Shown piece by piece: positions 34,042 to 46,439 of a DNA stretch of 64,000 bases. The DNA is from Tethya wilhelma. Its lineage: Eukaryota; Porifera; Demospongiae; Tethyida; Tethyidae. The stretch spans positions 5,422,124 to 5,486,123 of the forward strand of contig CAXIPT010000007.1 in the NCBI GenBank assembly GCA_964030475.1. Reading direction: 5' to 3'. A program made the translations under genes and the position numbers. A model generated the notes under the pieces. That model saw nothing but the letters and a program-made list of their open reading frames with translations. It was not told the DNA's origin and searched no databases. Each line of letters opens with the position of its first letter. The stretch's first letter is position 1.

Positions 34042-37000
34042 TTATGTGCGTGCAGAGAGGGAGAGAGCGAGGTCAAAAGTTGTTACAATCTGATTGCACC
34101 TGTACCTTGGATATGACATAGCTGTTATTCGATCTAAACAAACCAATGCACTATAATTTTTATATCAATTAGACCCCCCTTTTTCCGCCATATATATATA
34201 TGGTCTAAAGTATGTATGGTATGGACTTGTGGTTTAAATTTGACGTCATTATCTGTCAGTGATTTACTAGCTAGTGCAGGAGATCTAGAGTGATAAACAG
34301 CATCAAGTATGAGAACTATGCAATGTTGCCTTGGTAAGGTTTTGACACATTGAGTAGACCAAGTACCGTTAAAAATAGTACACAAGCTGTAATTATCTAT
34401 GTGTCTATTGACATCATTTTCACTTATTGGAAGGAACTGTCAGTGCAACAATTCAGTTTCATTTTAATAACAGTTTATACTACAACAGAGAAACTCTACA
34501 GTTTTGAGTTTGAACAACAAAACAAGGGAACTTGGACAAAAGTAACAAACACATTACCTTTCTCTTGCACAACATATCCATGTATGGAAAAAATTGTTTT
34601 ATACAGTACATAACGCCAGGCACACATGCTGCTATATATTCCATGCATGGAGATAAAGTATACAGAGACTTTTGAAAGGAAAAAATGTTTACAATTCAAG
34701 CGATTTAGAAACTTAAAATTCAATGAGGATCAGCAAAACTCACACATTAACTTCATTCATGCAGAAGTGTGGTTTTACCAGTTATACAGGTTTTTACTGA
34801 GAACTGTGAACTCAGCAGGCACACACTCTCTCCTTCGGAAAAAATTACCCACTTTTAAACCACTTCCCACTATAGTTGCAGACACATTAGTGTAGGAAGC
34901 AAAAACAAGCACAGAGACATCTGGAGTTAATAACGATCCTTGTTAGAGCAGAGATGAGTGGGTGTTCTGGTCAACTTTAAAGTACCTAAAATAATGCATA
35001 GCTAGTGTATTACATTGCATACCAATTCTCAGGTACCTATGAAGGGAAATCGTTGCATGATACACCCACACATGTCTTAATATGCAGAAACAGCCTAACC
35101 TGTCACCATGTACAGATACAGGATGTGTAAGTTAACACAACGCTACAAAAATAGTGGGCAGCCTCTGGCTAGCTGCACTAACAAAGGAAGCTCTGTATTG
35201 TGTAGATGACATGGGATATGCATACACTTCAAGTATAATGCTTTGACCACACACACACACACACACGCACACACACACACACAGCATGCAGCAAGGAGAG
35301 AACACGATATTATGACAATAGCCACTGTCAAAACAGAGCTGATTCACATCCATATATGGTGCCATAGCAATAGTCTAGTCCACATGATAGAATTGGTCAC
35401 ACACACAAACACACACACACCAAACAAACCACACAGTAACACTAAAGGCATTATGAGTAAAACGCCCACACATAATCATTCCAAGATAAGAAACATGGCA
35501 CTCCCCTTTCTAATAAGAATTTAATTACCATGGAGTACACCATTAAACCACAGGCTGTGACGTACTACAGCTGTGTGTTTGGCAGTGATGTTTTCCAACA
35601 TGACAAATTTGTCATTGTGACCTTTCGTGGGTTTGTACAAACAAACTCACAGAGTGCAACATTGTGAAACTCACCTTTATTCCCACTATTGTACACACCA
35701 TGACACATGCTGCAGTGAGTGAGGGTCTATATACTGCACAAGAACTAGCATTTCTGTTTATGAAACCTGATTAGCATAAGCTCACATGCTCTCAAGGCTC
35801 ACTTTCTGACTTTCATAATCCATTCTGACCAGTATATGTGGAAAATACTGTACTTTACAGCAAATATATATGCACACATATCATTATGTATCCTTGTACA
35901 TAGGCTTGTCCCAACATTTGTTTCTTAAAACAAGGACGGTCTGGGAACAAGGCTAGATAACAATTAAACACATGTACATGTACATGTATACCCACCCACA
36001 CACTACTACACGATACACACACACACACACACACAAACACACAAACAGCGTGGCAAATGTGATGTATACATGCCACATTAGCACACCTCCTACGCACGTA
36101 AATCATTCTTTTGCTCAGTCATCATGTCAAGAGAAAAAAAGAGCCCTTCTTAATCATAAACAGATCACAATCGGAGATGTTTACATCTAAAGTACACACT
36201 CAATATAAATCGATTGTTACGTAGCAAAACAAAGTACATTCTGGCAAAACAAACCACGTTCTCATAACATTTTTCTTCATTTGCATTATAACATTGCATT
36301 AGCACATTATAATTATAACATTAAATTATAAAGTAGCTACTCTATTATACGTACTACATGTAACTCTTGTTGAAGTTCAGTAACTTTTTCGAACCAACAC
36401 TAACTTCCGTTATCACACTCCGTAAGTACACATCAACCGACACTCTGCGTGTGAGTTTTGGAAGGAACCCATGCATAACTACCCAAATACAGTCGGAGTC
36501 CAACCACAAATCCATACACATCGTAGGGGGACGGAAGCCGGCTCACAAATACGACAAATACATACACAATTGTTTGTAATTCACGAGCATATGCGTACAT
36601 ATGTTAGTGAATCCATTTGTGGACAAGAAAAATAAACATACGTGACAAAGTTTGCGGTCATTTTCCAACAATAACAACAACATTGATATAATTATATCCA
36701 CCAGGATATTCCAAGCATACATCACGACAAAAGGAAAACAGGTTGTTGGAACCGAGTCAACTTTATTGTCAGATATGTGAATAATAATTATATTATACCT
36801 TAATAAAAAAGAGATCTTTTTTTGACTTTTACATTAACATGATGTAAAAGTCATCTGCTAAAAATAGCCTCTAAAATTAAACCTTGAAGTCATTATTGCA
36901 TGCCAGTCAAGTGCCAGCTGTATGTATGTGACAGAGCATATAGCTGTCATGCTGTTCAATACCGTGACAGTTTTATTCCCAATGGCTGTTGGGAATAGTG

Positions 37001-37228
37001 AATCAGCTGCACAAATTGATTGATAATGTGTGCAATTGGCTGCATACATTTATTAGCTCTAATCACTGTACTCTAGATGAATGTGTGTGGCATAGCTTAG
37101 ATTCCTTTGTTACCAGACCGTAAACAAAAAACCTTTGGAATGGTTTTGCAGTTGGTTTATTTTTATTTTTAGTTCCTGTATATGAGGTATGACTCGCTGT
37201 GATGTCAAAATGTGCACAGTCATAGTGG

Positions 37229-37252
37229 TGTACGCATCACGTGATGCGTACA
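37229..37252. promoter_or_regulatory. 24-bp perfect palindrome with central CACGTG
   Basis: The half-site TGTACGCATCAC is followed directly by its exact complement, creating an E-box core. No adjacent gene start is evident. Confidence 0.6.
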
Positions 37253-37978
37253 AACATATAATTATATAGTTACCACTGCAGTCAATTAAATTTTAAATTA
37301 ATGAGAGGATAGTCCCTCCATTAGCTAATCACAGGAAACACAATTGTACCACATGCATAATGCCACATACAAATGTACACACTCAAGGTCACATACAGTA
37401 TGACACCACAAGGGTTAACTGCTATTGGTGACTACACTATGATACTGAAGATAATTTACCCTCATTTTTATGTACCACATCCACCCCAACCTAGTTTGCT
37501 CACATAATGCATCACTGCATCATGTGCTAATACTCTATGACCATATTTATAAACAGATATATGCAATACCAAATTATGAATATAAATTGACAGCATACTG
37601 TGTATTGGAAAGTGAAAATACATACCTTTCTTTGTACTGTACATGCCTTGGTAAGACCCTACACTGAAAAAATCAAGTGGCGTGCATAATGACTTGCTAT
37701 CCTACGCAATAACACATTTTCGATAACTATATCCATTGCCTTACTGACCATTTTAGTCCCAGTAAACTTGTTTTTCTTAGTGAACCAAGTTTGTTGGTGC
37801 TGTACGTACGTATCTATGTATAGAAGATCTTAATTTTTCGAAAAAAAATTTACATTGTTTTCCAAAATGAGTGACAAAGACAAACAACTGCTTTTGGAGG
37901 CCTACAAGTGCTCAGAAGTTCTGTACAATGAAGTACATGGAAGAGATAAGAGAGAGCAGTCACTATATCAAAACTTAC

Positions 37979-38468
37979 TTTAGAGAGTGATTTAAATTCA
38001 TTCCAAACGCGAATCATTTTGACAAGGCAAGCATTTGAAGTACTCTTTTTGCCTTCCAAACGCTTCGTAATCTTTTTACGTTGTTTGTCAAACTTTTGAA
38101 AGCTCTTCTTTACAATCTTAACTTGTTTGACGTCGGCTTTGATAGCTGATTCAGCATCCATCAGTACACCATTGAAAGCCAATTTTCCCGCAATAGAACT
38201 GGCTGCAGATGTTAAATCACCCACAATCCCCATACCATGACTGATACCAGAAAGAACTTGAGAAGCTCCAAACATGAAAGGTGATAAAATTGTTCCAACA
38301 ATACCCAGCACGCTTCCAACAGCACCGACCCCGGTACCAACTGCTTTTCCTACGTCAACATTTTCGCGGATATTATGCAGCTCTGCACAAATGCGTATGG
38401 AATGTAACAAATCTGACAACTTTTTTCTTGTGGAAGGTCTTCTATCTTGGTCAGAGATGTAACTTCTC
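37979..38468 (-). pseudogene. Apolipoprotein-L-like N-terminal exon (inverted half)
   Basis: A minus-strand exon with a CAG acceptor at its 5' side and a GTAAGT donor after VWNEFKSLSK. It encodes a Gly-rich hydrophobic hairpin (VGKAVGTGVGAVGSVLGIV, then GISHGMGIVGDLTSAASSI) and a Lys-rich helix, as in the membrane-inserting region of ApoL-family proteins. No minus-strand continuation of the ApoL fold is visible. Sequence like the family's C-terminal half lies head-to-head on the plus strand from about 38478. It may be half of a gene broken by inversion, or an exon of an uncharted minus-strand gene. Confidence 0.5.
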
Positions 38469-38477
38469 CTGAAGACG

Positions 38478-38804
38478 TGATGCGAATTGCCTCTATTTGG
38501 AGTTGACCAGTTTGCTGTAGAAATGGGACGCTTTGTAAGAATTGCTATTCAATTGATTGGTTCCTTTGGTGACAAATGCTTTGACGAATCGTTCAAAGGA
38601 ATCAGTGTTGTCGAGGATAAGGATATGGACACTTTGGTTGGCAATCTGATCGTAAATTCAAACGGTTCGATGCGTGTAGCTAGTTCAAAGATGGGAGAGT
38701 TTGTGAAGTTTCTCAAAATGGAGCAAGATTGTTGGTTTGCGATTTTTCTCGAGAACAGTTACCGACGGCGATTTTTTGTAATAGTAGTATCTAAGTCCAC
38801 TTGA
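38478..38804 (+). pseudogene. Apolipoprotein-L-like C-terminal half, frameshifted
   Basis: Reads DVMRIASI, then after a one-base shift near 38495-38500 GVDQFAVEMGRFVRIAIQLIG. This aligns with IQIACIGAERFAAKTGWFAKIAIRFIG of the fragment at 39309. The C-terminal part (KMEQDCWFAIFLEN) matches its KEQEFWFELFLEDN. No start codon or upstream exon fits. Likely a broken copy. Confidence 0.5.
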
Positions 38805-39182
38805 TTAATGTGCACTGAAAACTCAGACTTCTTACAATAAAATAAAATTATGTTGTATATTAAAATTGTATTGTGTTTTGTTCTCATAAAGTCGGACAAG
38901 GTTTTATTTATTTTTACAATAACTCAATTTGTGTTGTTGAATGCTATAGCTGTTCTGTATAAAGTTAGTTAACCTCGAGAAATGGTCTACTTATAATCTA
39001 GTAATAATATAGTAATTAGCATATAGCCAGAAATATTGACGGTCAAAAAATTTTGATGGTTTGCTCTGCAGAACGTAAAATATAAATATTGACGATTTGA
39101 GTGTATTTGAACTTTGACTGTCAAACTGTACTAAGTAGAATTAACTAGACTCTTGATCTCACTCTCTTTCTCATGCTGGCAG
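38805..39182. other. Intergenic
   Basis: AT-rich; nothing recognised. Confidence 0.4.
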
Positions 39183-39716
39183 GGGGAGTGGTTCACTAAA
39201 CACATGGAAGAGAACAATGGTATGATGTGTAGACTGGAGCCTGTGAGACCTTCTGTGAGTTGTGCTGCAAAGTTTGACAATTATTACCTACAGCTTTTTT
39301 CACAATATTGTAAAGTATGGAAGCATTTTAAATCTCACGTTGAATCCAAAAAAATTGTAGGCCTGCCCCTTTTTTATGTGTGGAATATTTTTAAGCTTGG
39401 AAAAGATAGTATCAGAATAATATCATCTTCATGGGACCTGATTCAAATCGCTTGTATAGGAGCCGAGAGGTTTGCTGCAAAAACAGGATGGTTTGCGAAA
39501 ATTGCGATTCGATTTATTGGTACCAGTGCTTTCAAAGTGTTGGATCGACTCTTTCTGGGAATCGGTCTCTTTTTGGATCTTATTACCTTTGTTGAAACTC
39601 TGTACGACATGTACAAAGGATCAAAGTCTGATGCTGGAAAAGAATTGGCGAAGAAAGTGGATGTTCTGCGAAAAGAGCAAGAATTCTGGTTTGAACTATT
39701 TCTTGAAGACAACTAA
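39183..39716 (+). pseudogene. Duplicated TRMT2 exon running into an ApoL-like fragment
   Basis: 39183-39308 is a near-identical copy of 40063-40188: a TRMT2 exon (GEWFTKHMEENN to RPS) with its GTGAGT donor and start of intron. At 39309 the match stops. The frame then continues into ApoL-like C-terminal sequence (VWNIFKLGKDSIRII, IGAERFAAKTGWF, LYDMYKG, FWFELFLEDN) ending at a TAA. The open frame of about 185 codons is therefore chimaeric. Whether it is expressed cannot be told; the plain reading is a duplication plus an insertion. Confidence 0.55.
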
Positions 39717-40062
39717 TTGTTTTGCATAATTATGTTTGGAGTGTTTTTAGAGTGTGTGCATCATGCATCATATTATTTGTGGTTACTATAAATCTATTGT
39801 AGCTTTAATTTTTTCTGAGTTAAAACTTGATGGATAAAACTTTGTGGATTAAAACTTTGTGGATTTTTAGCTAAATTGTTCCTTTTGTAAATATTGGTGT
39901 ACAAAAAAAATTGTTTGAACTGTTATGATTGTACATAATTATGGTATTCAATTATCTGTTACTTCTTTGTCTATTGTACGTCATTTTTCTCAGTTTAATG
40001 ATCGCATTGCTAGTTAGCTTGGGTTAGTTTAGCTGATTTGTTTGCTTTGTATATACTGACAG

Positions 40063-40189
40063 GGGGAGTGGTTTACTAAACACATGGAAGAGAACAACGG
40101 CATGATGTGTAGACTGGAGCCTGTGAGACCTTCTGTGAGTTGTGCTGCAAAGTTTGACAATTATTACCTACAGCTTTTTTCACAATATT

Positions 40190-40235
<46 letters not shown>

Positions 40236-40619
40236 CAGCCTATTCAAACAGAATATCGCAACAAGTGTGAGTTCTCCGTCGGTGTTTCCATGACAACAGA
40301 CAAGGACCTCCCACACCCAGTCGTTGGGTTCCGCCTCGGCTCCTATGAAGAAGGAGACCTCACCGTGGTGTCAGCTGACAGCTGTGTCAACATCCCAGAG
40401 AGGATGAAGGAGATAGCAAGAGTGAGTGGCTACAGTATCTTATGGACATGCACAGCTAGGTAGAATCCCAGCTAGATTTCAAGTTGTTTTTTTTTCATTA
40501 AACTTTCATTGGTAGAAATTTTGAAGTTTGGGGAAAAATGGTTATTTTTGATGTAAGACAAATGTACAGCTTCACTCTGTGAATTGAAGTGATACACACT
40601 TCATCTTTTTCTCTCTCAT

Positions 40620-40651
<32 letters not shown>

Positions 40652-41281
40652 CAAAGATGTTTCAAGACTATTTCTGTCGGTCCTCTCTCCCTCCTCTCGA
40701 CTTAAAGACTGAGACTGGGTCAGTTACAGACATAGACCTTTCCTACTAACAAGCTATCTCTGCATGTTGGAATGTACTCCTTCTGCATGTTTGAACAAAT
40801 TTTAAACTTTATTATTCAGTTACACATCAAATATTATTTTCTGGTATCACATGACATTGTGGTTGTGTCTTGTATGTAGCTACTGGAGGATGGTGTCTGT
40901 GCGTTGCTACACCTCCGGAGAGACGATGGCCATTGTACAGCTGCACCCTCAGCAGCTGACAGAGGTACAGTAAGATTAGTGTGTACGCCACTACCACATT
41001 TATTTTGCCTTATAGACGGTTGGTTGGTCGATGCATTCTTGTCATAATTGGTACATGGTGCTTTTGTGAAGTGTTTTGGTTGTAGGAGGAGTTGAGTGAA
41101 GAAAAAAAGAAACTGGTGGATTATTTCACGACTGGTGAAGGTTCAAAGTCACCTCCGACCTCTCTCTACTGGCAGGCACTGGGGAGGTGGGCATTATTTA
41201 GAATACTCACACAGCATGTGACAATAATTATTAACCCTTGGTGCGCGCATGCGCAGCAAGGGTTACAGTAGTCGTTTTGTA

Positions 41282-41318
<37 letters not shown>

Positions 41319-42748
41319 GACAGATTTTTTCTGCACTCTATATCTCAAGAACGGAAGGCCCAGTCTTCAAAAGCGGCATACCAAGGTAAAATAATCGATA
41401 TTATCTTAAAAAATTACACGTAGCATTCAACAAAACCTTGTAGTTCCTGAGATCTGAGGCTTTTCAGCCTCTCTGAGTGCTAAGCTTCGAGGCCACACCT
41501 GCTAATCACGCCCATTTCTTGGTGTGCGTTATTTAGAATTGATTACAGAATGCCCAGTTTTATTTGGCAGAAGCATGCAGAAGGAGTTTAGGGGTAACTA
41601 ACTTACTTTGTAGGTAAACTTTAGCAAGCAATAACACTATACTCTTATTAATCATGCTGTTTTGCATATTATAAGCCCATGTTTTGAATCTAAGGCATGA
41701 CAGAGCTGATGATAGACTGATGAATCACTGAGTCATGTCATGTGAACTTGCCAGCTAGTACAGTGCTTGTACTCTGACTATATCTTTGCAGTTAATATAT
41801 AGATAATCAGATCATTGTTAATGACCAATATTCTGTGTAGCTGGTCAGTCTGCAGCCAGTGCCAGCCGCCTCCCGGTCCGCCAGGCATCACAGTTATAAC
41901 TGTAGCTAGTATCCTCTGCTGGGCCCACTGTTCATCGTACTGGTAGCTAGATTGTCATGGGTGACAATGTATTGTATTGGTAGGGCACCAAGGGTTAAGC
42001 ACCTTGGTGCCTTCATTAATTAAGTATGCGGCACATAATTATTGCTTGTACATATTAGGATGCAACTAAGAGTCATAACAATCAATAATTGTCTTAGCAC
42101 TTGCACTAATTACTAATTATTTGCTTGACCAGCTCTTCAAATTGTCCTCAAGTAATGCAGTGGTAGCTATACTTGTGCCGTACTTGATTTGATCAGCTCC
42201 TAAAATGGGCATGAATCAGTCCATAAATACTTGTTGTGTTTACATAATATAAGCAACTGCAGCTAACAGTTTTGTCTCAGAGTGAATTGGTTGTCATGAA
42301 AGAGCAGCTGATATCCCATCACATGATAATGAGGTTGATGATTTTGTCTGAGAGAGAATTAGATGATGATGCTGCATGATGATCATTTATCACTCCTAGA
42401 CCGGATAGTAGGAGATTGAGTACTTTTCCCTTTGCTGTTTTTGGTATACATGATTATTGTAGCAATAGTGGGGGGTGTATAAACAGCATGCTTTTGTAAT
42501 AGTTGTTTTCGTAGGACTGACGTATATATTGTGCTGAGTCTTTGTGTCTTTGAGGTGACCTTTTCTTTTTGCTCTTGTTCTTCTCCAGACGTGCAAGTAC
42601 ACCACCTCCCTATGAGCATCTCTTGGGAGAAAAGGTGAGTGGTTATATGTCTGACGTTGGACAACGTTTATAACTTGTTGTTTGGTGTGTGCTAATAAAT
42701 ATTATAAGGAGTACGTCTTTAAGAAATGGGGACTTAACTTTCTTAGCT

Positions 42749-42796
<48 letters not shown>

Positions 42797-44671
42797 CACG
42801 TCCATGAAAACCTCCTTGGAATGAAGTTCAGAATCTCGCCAGATGCCTTCTTTCAGGTGAACTCGCCAGGTACTGAAGTGCTCTATTCCCTCGTCAAGGA
42901 ACTGTGTACCCCAGAGACAGATCAGAAACCCATCATTTATGGTATTAGGCTTTGGATATCTACATGTAATTTTAGAAATAGTGCTATTTTTAGTATTCTG
43001 GTTTTTGACCGGTAGCTATTGACCTTTGAACTTTGTCTTGTAGATATCTGCTGTGGTACTGGCACCATTGGGATCTATTTGACTAAGGTAACCATGGCAA
43101 CTACCTTTGAGTGGTTGTACATGTTAGAACGAGCATTACTCATTTTAGTATTTTGTTGTTTTGTTGTTTTGCTCATGAAAGGCTCTGTCTGCTTGGAAGT
43201 TGGTTGGCATAGAGATGGTGGAACAAGCAATAGAAGATGCCAGAGTGAATGCTCAGCTCAATGGTATGTACACTATAGGAGTTAAAATTAATTCAGATTT
43301 ATTGTAGAAACTAAGGGGTTAATGTATAATATTATCTTAACCATAAAAGGTATTGACCAGGGTGCAAAGGTCGAGTTCCTCTGCGGTAAGGCAGAAGACG
43401 TGATGCCTGATCTGAACAAGCGGTCTCATCACTGGCTGGGTGACATCATAGGAGTGGTGGACCCCCCGCGAGGAGGACTGCGTATGTTGGGAGCATTCAA
43501 TTTGAGTTTTTCTGCATGATGATCCTTTACCAACTCAAAATACCATCAGCACATTGGTTTATTGACACCTGCAGTATATATAGTATCGAAGTTCCTCCGT
43601 CTAACTGTTTGGCCTTCTTTTTATCCATCCATGAAGCTTTAATTCAGTCCTCATAATCTTGATAAAATACTTACATCAAACTGCTTATCAATGAAAGAAA
43701 TGCTTGATGAGCCTTCTGCAAGCATTTCATATTCCACAAACTTTGCCACTACCACATTAAAGTGCATCTGGTTTGAGAATGCCAGTTGAATAACTTTCTA
43801 AATATCCAACCAATTTCAAAATTTCAAGCACCATTGGAAAGCGCTCATTCTCCCTGTTCTTTTGGTTGCTTTTCCAGCTTCCTGCGCCTTACCAGTCAAA
43901 AGTTAGCTATTTTGCCCCATATAGTGTATAAATAGTATTGTATGAATCTCATTATTTCACTTCCAGCGGCATTCTCAAACTAGATGGACTTTAGGAGCCA
44001 CTACTCTTGTGAGAGTGTATATACACTGATCTTTTTCTCTTTCCCTCCCTCTCCCCCACCAGATCCTCGTGTTGTGGAGGCCATAAGGAAGTGCTCTTCG
44101 ATACAAAAGTTGGTCTACGTGTCGTGCAACCCAGATGGTATACTGCAAAACTTAGTCGAGTAGGTTGATAAATACAGTATTGATTATTTCTAACATAATC
44201 CTGATACATAAAATGGATTTCCCTGTATTAATTTTGGTGTCACTGTGTAAAAGGCATGATTGCTTAGGATGAAAATCAAGAATCAAAAATCATGATTTTA
44301 TCATTTCATTTTCTCTCTATCAATCAAACACACACACACACACAAACACCAGTCTTTGTAAGAGGCCGTCCAATCGGATCAAAGGAGCACCTTTCCGTCC
44401 CGTTAGCGCGACCCCTGTTGACCTTTTCCCTCACACCCATCATTGCGAGGTGGTCATTCTTCTTGAAAGGGTCAAAAGACACGAACTTGATCCGGCACCA
44501 AAACAAGTCATACCTGCTGGACAACTAGAACCAGGAGTTATAGTCTCTGATAGTAAAGCACAACAGGAGACAGATAGTTCATTGGTGGATGGTGATGAAT
44601 CTATAGCGAGTAGTGGAGACTCTGAGGGAAGAACTGTAGAAAATAGAGACAGAACTCAATGTGGTGTTTGA
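40063..44671 (+). CDS. TRMT2A: tRNA (uracil-5-)-methyltransferase homologue, TRMT2A-like (3' part)
   Basis: Twelve phase-consistent exons are visible: 40063-40134, 40239-40421, 40657-40718, 40880-40964, 41086-41186, 42589-42634, 42797-42941, 43044-43087, 43182-43263, 43350-43481, 44063-44159 and 44353-44671 (455 aa plus stop). The product is a SAM-dependent enzyme making 5-methyluridine at tRNA position 54. Family landmarks in order: QTEYRNKCEF, the substrate-fold FRISPDAFFQVN, the SAM motif DICCGTGTIGIYL, GIEMVEQAIEDARVNA, DPPRGGL, YVSCNP with the expected catalytic Cys, and PFRPV...VDLFPHTHHCE. Human TRMT2A has an N-terminal RRM region; no exon for it or for the segment just before 40063 was found. 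The gene is either 5'-incomplete here or has its 5' exons beyond a long intron. Exons 1 and 2 are separated by a (CT)n intron. Confidence 0.85.
40197..40232 (+). repeat. (CT)n tract serving as polypyrimidine tract
   Basis: Pure CT repeat ending six bases before the CAG acceptor at 40238. Confidence 0.9.
41277..41321 (+). repeat. (CTGT)n tetranucleotide repeat
   Basis: About ten tandem TCTG units in the 1.4-kb intron of the TRMT2-like gene. Confidence 0.9.
42751..42796 (+). repeat. (CA)n tract abutting an acceptor
   Basis: The CA tract runs directly into the CAG acceptor of the TRMT2 exon beginning HVHENLLG. Confidence 0.9.
43758..43993 (+). mobile_element. MITE-like inverted-repeat element, family A (copy 2)
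   Basis: Ends are TAAAGTGCATCTGG and its complement-like CTAGATGGACTTTA. The interior matches copies at 4886 (opposite orientation) and 56931. It lies in a TRMT2 intron. Confidence 0.85.
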
Positions 44672-45300
44672 ATGGCTAAATAAATAAATCAATCACTGCC
44701 AAGCATGCATGCTCTACCATGTACTCTTCAGAATGATGTAGTTGGTGGTGCAGGCTGTGTAAAACAAGGAAATCGATATCAGAGATGGAATTCATAGCCT
44801 TTTGTTCTAAATCTAAGCTTACAGTGTTATGGAGACCTTTCGATGTAGCTCCTGAGACTATTCTAGCCTTGTGACTGTGTGTTAATGAAGCATTGAACCT
44901 TTGTCTCATGTCCAGGCTCCTCCTTCTATGCCTTGACCTGAGCCTGGGCATGAGGCAAGGGCTTTTCAGCTTCTTTACCTATAAAGAATATACTTGGATA
45001 GTTGATTTCTTGGTATAGTTAAACCATTATGCCATAGAGGCATAGATCTAGGCCTTTTGTAGAAGCCTGGAGAAGCTGTTTTCACAGATCTAGGCCTTTT
45101 GTAGGAAGAAGTTGAACTGTAGAAAATAGACAGGACTCAAGGTGGTCTTTGAGTGGCTGAAAAATCAAGCGCTAAAAATAATAAACTTCTATTGCGTTCC
45201 GTCAAGCATGCATGCATCAACCATAAAATCTATGCATCAGCATACTCCACTAAGGAGTCCACTTGTATTATAGGTTTTTGCATGGCAGTATCCATGGTTT
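44672..45300. other. Intergenic
   Basis: No gene. A repeated motif (GATCTAGGCCTTTTGTAG) occurs at about 45045 and 45088, and sequence near 45113-45175 echoes the TRMT2 3' end. Confidence 0.4.
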
Positions 45301-45304
45301 TTGT

Positions 45305-45527
45305 AATTACAGTTAACCTGTGACCTCAGCATCCGGTTCATGGGCGGGCGCGTGTCAGTTGCGTATATCATAGCGGATATGTACGTCATTCACCGAGGCA
45401 TCATGCATAAGGACATGTCCTCGATGCGACTTCTAATTATATAAGCTAAGGGTCAGTACTAGCTACATCACAAAAGCAAAACTCAGAGAGAAAAAAATTA
45501 GTCAATCATCCAATCCTAAGCAACGAG
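45305..45527 (+). promoter_or_regulatory. Promoter of NmrA-like gene A
   Basis: Contains a block related to AGTTAACCTGTGACC, a GTACGTCATTC element, and TTATATAAGC (45437-45446) about 85 bp upstream of the ATG. A 5'UTR block (ACATCACAAAAGCAAAACTCAGAGAGAAA) is shared with the paralogues. Confidence 0.6.
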
Positions 45528-46439
45528 ATGGCCGGAAAACTCATCACCGTGTTTGGAGCAACTGGGAACCAAGGAAATGCGGTTGCAAAGGCTCTTCTTG
45601 CCAAAGGCTACTCTGTCAGAGCCGTCACACGTAACCCTGACAACTCAAAAGCCAAGGAGTTGAAGGAGAAAGGAGCAGAGGTGTTTCAAGTGAAAAACAT
45701 GGACGACACTGCTGTTGTGGAGAATGCAATCAAAGGAGCCTATGGTGTCTTCTGTGTCACCAACTACTGGGGGATGTTGGCAGAGAATCCTAAGACTGCC
45801 TTTGATAGAGAAGTGAGCCAAGGTAAAGCTGTGGGTGACATTTGCAAGAAGCTGGGAGTGAAGCATCTGGTCTACAGTGGCCTGCACAATGTCAAGAAAC
45901 TCCTTGGACTAGATGTTCCTCATTATAATAGCAAAGGAAGTGTTGAGGATTATCTTGAAGAATCGGGTGTGGCCTACACAAGTACTCGATATGCATTCTA
46001 CTTTGAAAACTTTATAGGAATCGACTTCATCCCTCCTCAAAAAAACGATGATGGAACATACACCATCACACTTCCCATGGAGGGTCCATTGTATGGGGTG
46101 AGTACAGAAGATGCTGGACCTGCAGTGGCAGCAATCTTCGATAACCCTTCAGAATTCATCGGGAAGAAAGTCGGCCTGAGTAATGAGAGACTTACCCTAG
46201 ACGAGTACACAGCCATCATCAGCAAAGTGACAGGAAAGACTCTGAAGTACAATCAAGTACCTGTGGAAGTCTTTGCAAAGTTTCCGTTCCTTGGAGCAGA
46301 TGATCTCGCTGCCATGTTTGACTTTTTCTCTAAAGAACCTGCTAAGTGGGATATAGCACTGACTAGACGACTCAATCCAGCTGCCCGGACGTTTGAGCAG
46401 TGGGTTGAGGATAACAAAGACAAGTTTCCATGGTCTTGA
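45528..46439 (+). CDS. NmrA-like family protein A (NMRAL1/HSCARG-type)
   Basis: Single-exon gene of 303 aa, full length for the NMRAL1 family (human about 299). A Rossmann NAD(P)-binding motif GATGNQG lies at 10-16, VTRNPDN at about 34-40, and VTNYW, VYSGL and the C-terminal LTRRLNPAARTFEQW are family landmarks. In the family these atypical short-chain dehydrogenase-like proteins lack the usual catalytic Tyr and act as NADP(H) redox sensors; that role here is inferred. It heads an array of four copies. It differs from B and C in HNVKKLLGLDVPHYN (where they have ENVKRIFGQDCPHFD) and the C-terminal PWS. The absence of introns contrasts with the rest of the window and suggests a retrocopy ancestor or intron loss. 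Confidence 0.93.
   Translation: MAGKLITVFGATGNQGNAVAKALLAKGYSVRAVTRNPDNSKAKELKEKGAEVFQVKNMDDTAVVENAIKGAYGVFCVTNYWGMLAENPKTAFDREVSQGKAVGDICKKLGVKHLVYSGLHNVKKLLGLDVPHYNSKGSVEDYLEESGVAYTSTRYAFYFENFIGIDFIPPQKNDDGTYTITLPMEGPLYGVSTEDAGPAVAAIFDNPSEFIGKKVGLSNERLTLDEYTAIISKVTGKTLKYNQVPVEVFAKFPFLGADDLAAMFDFFSKEPAKWDIALTRRLNPAARTFEQWVEDNKDKFPWS

Larger units (their letters stand above)
28420..37978. other. Gene-poor 9.5-kb region
   Basis: No confident gene. Weak exon-like pieces occur on the minus strand: about 29304-29400 ending at a GTGAGT donor, and about 30395-30470 ending at a GTAAGT donor (open frames such as FGARRNLYRPYDL). On the plus strand a 45-codon ATG frame lies at about 35531-35668. None can be joined into a model. 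The region has (TG)n and (CA)n tracts (29681-29703, 34000-34040, 35250-35283, 36017-36033), interspersed repeats at 32.9-33.5 kb and a palindrome at 37229. Confidence 0.5.
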
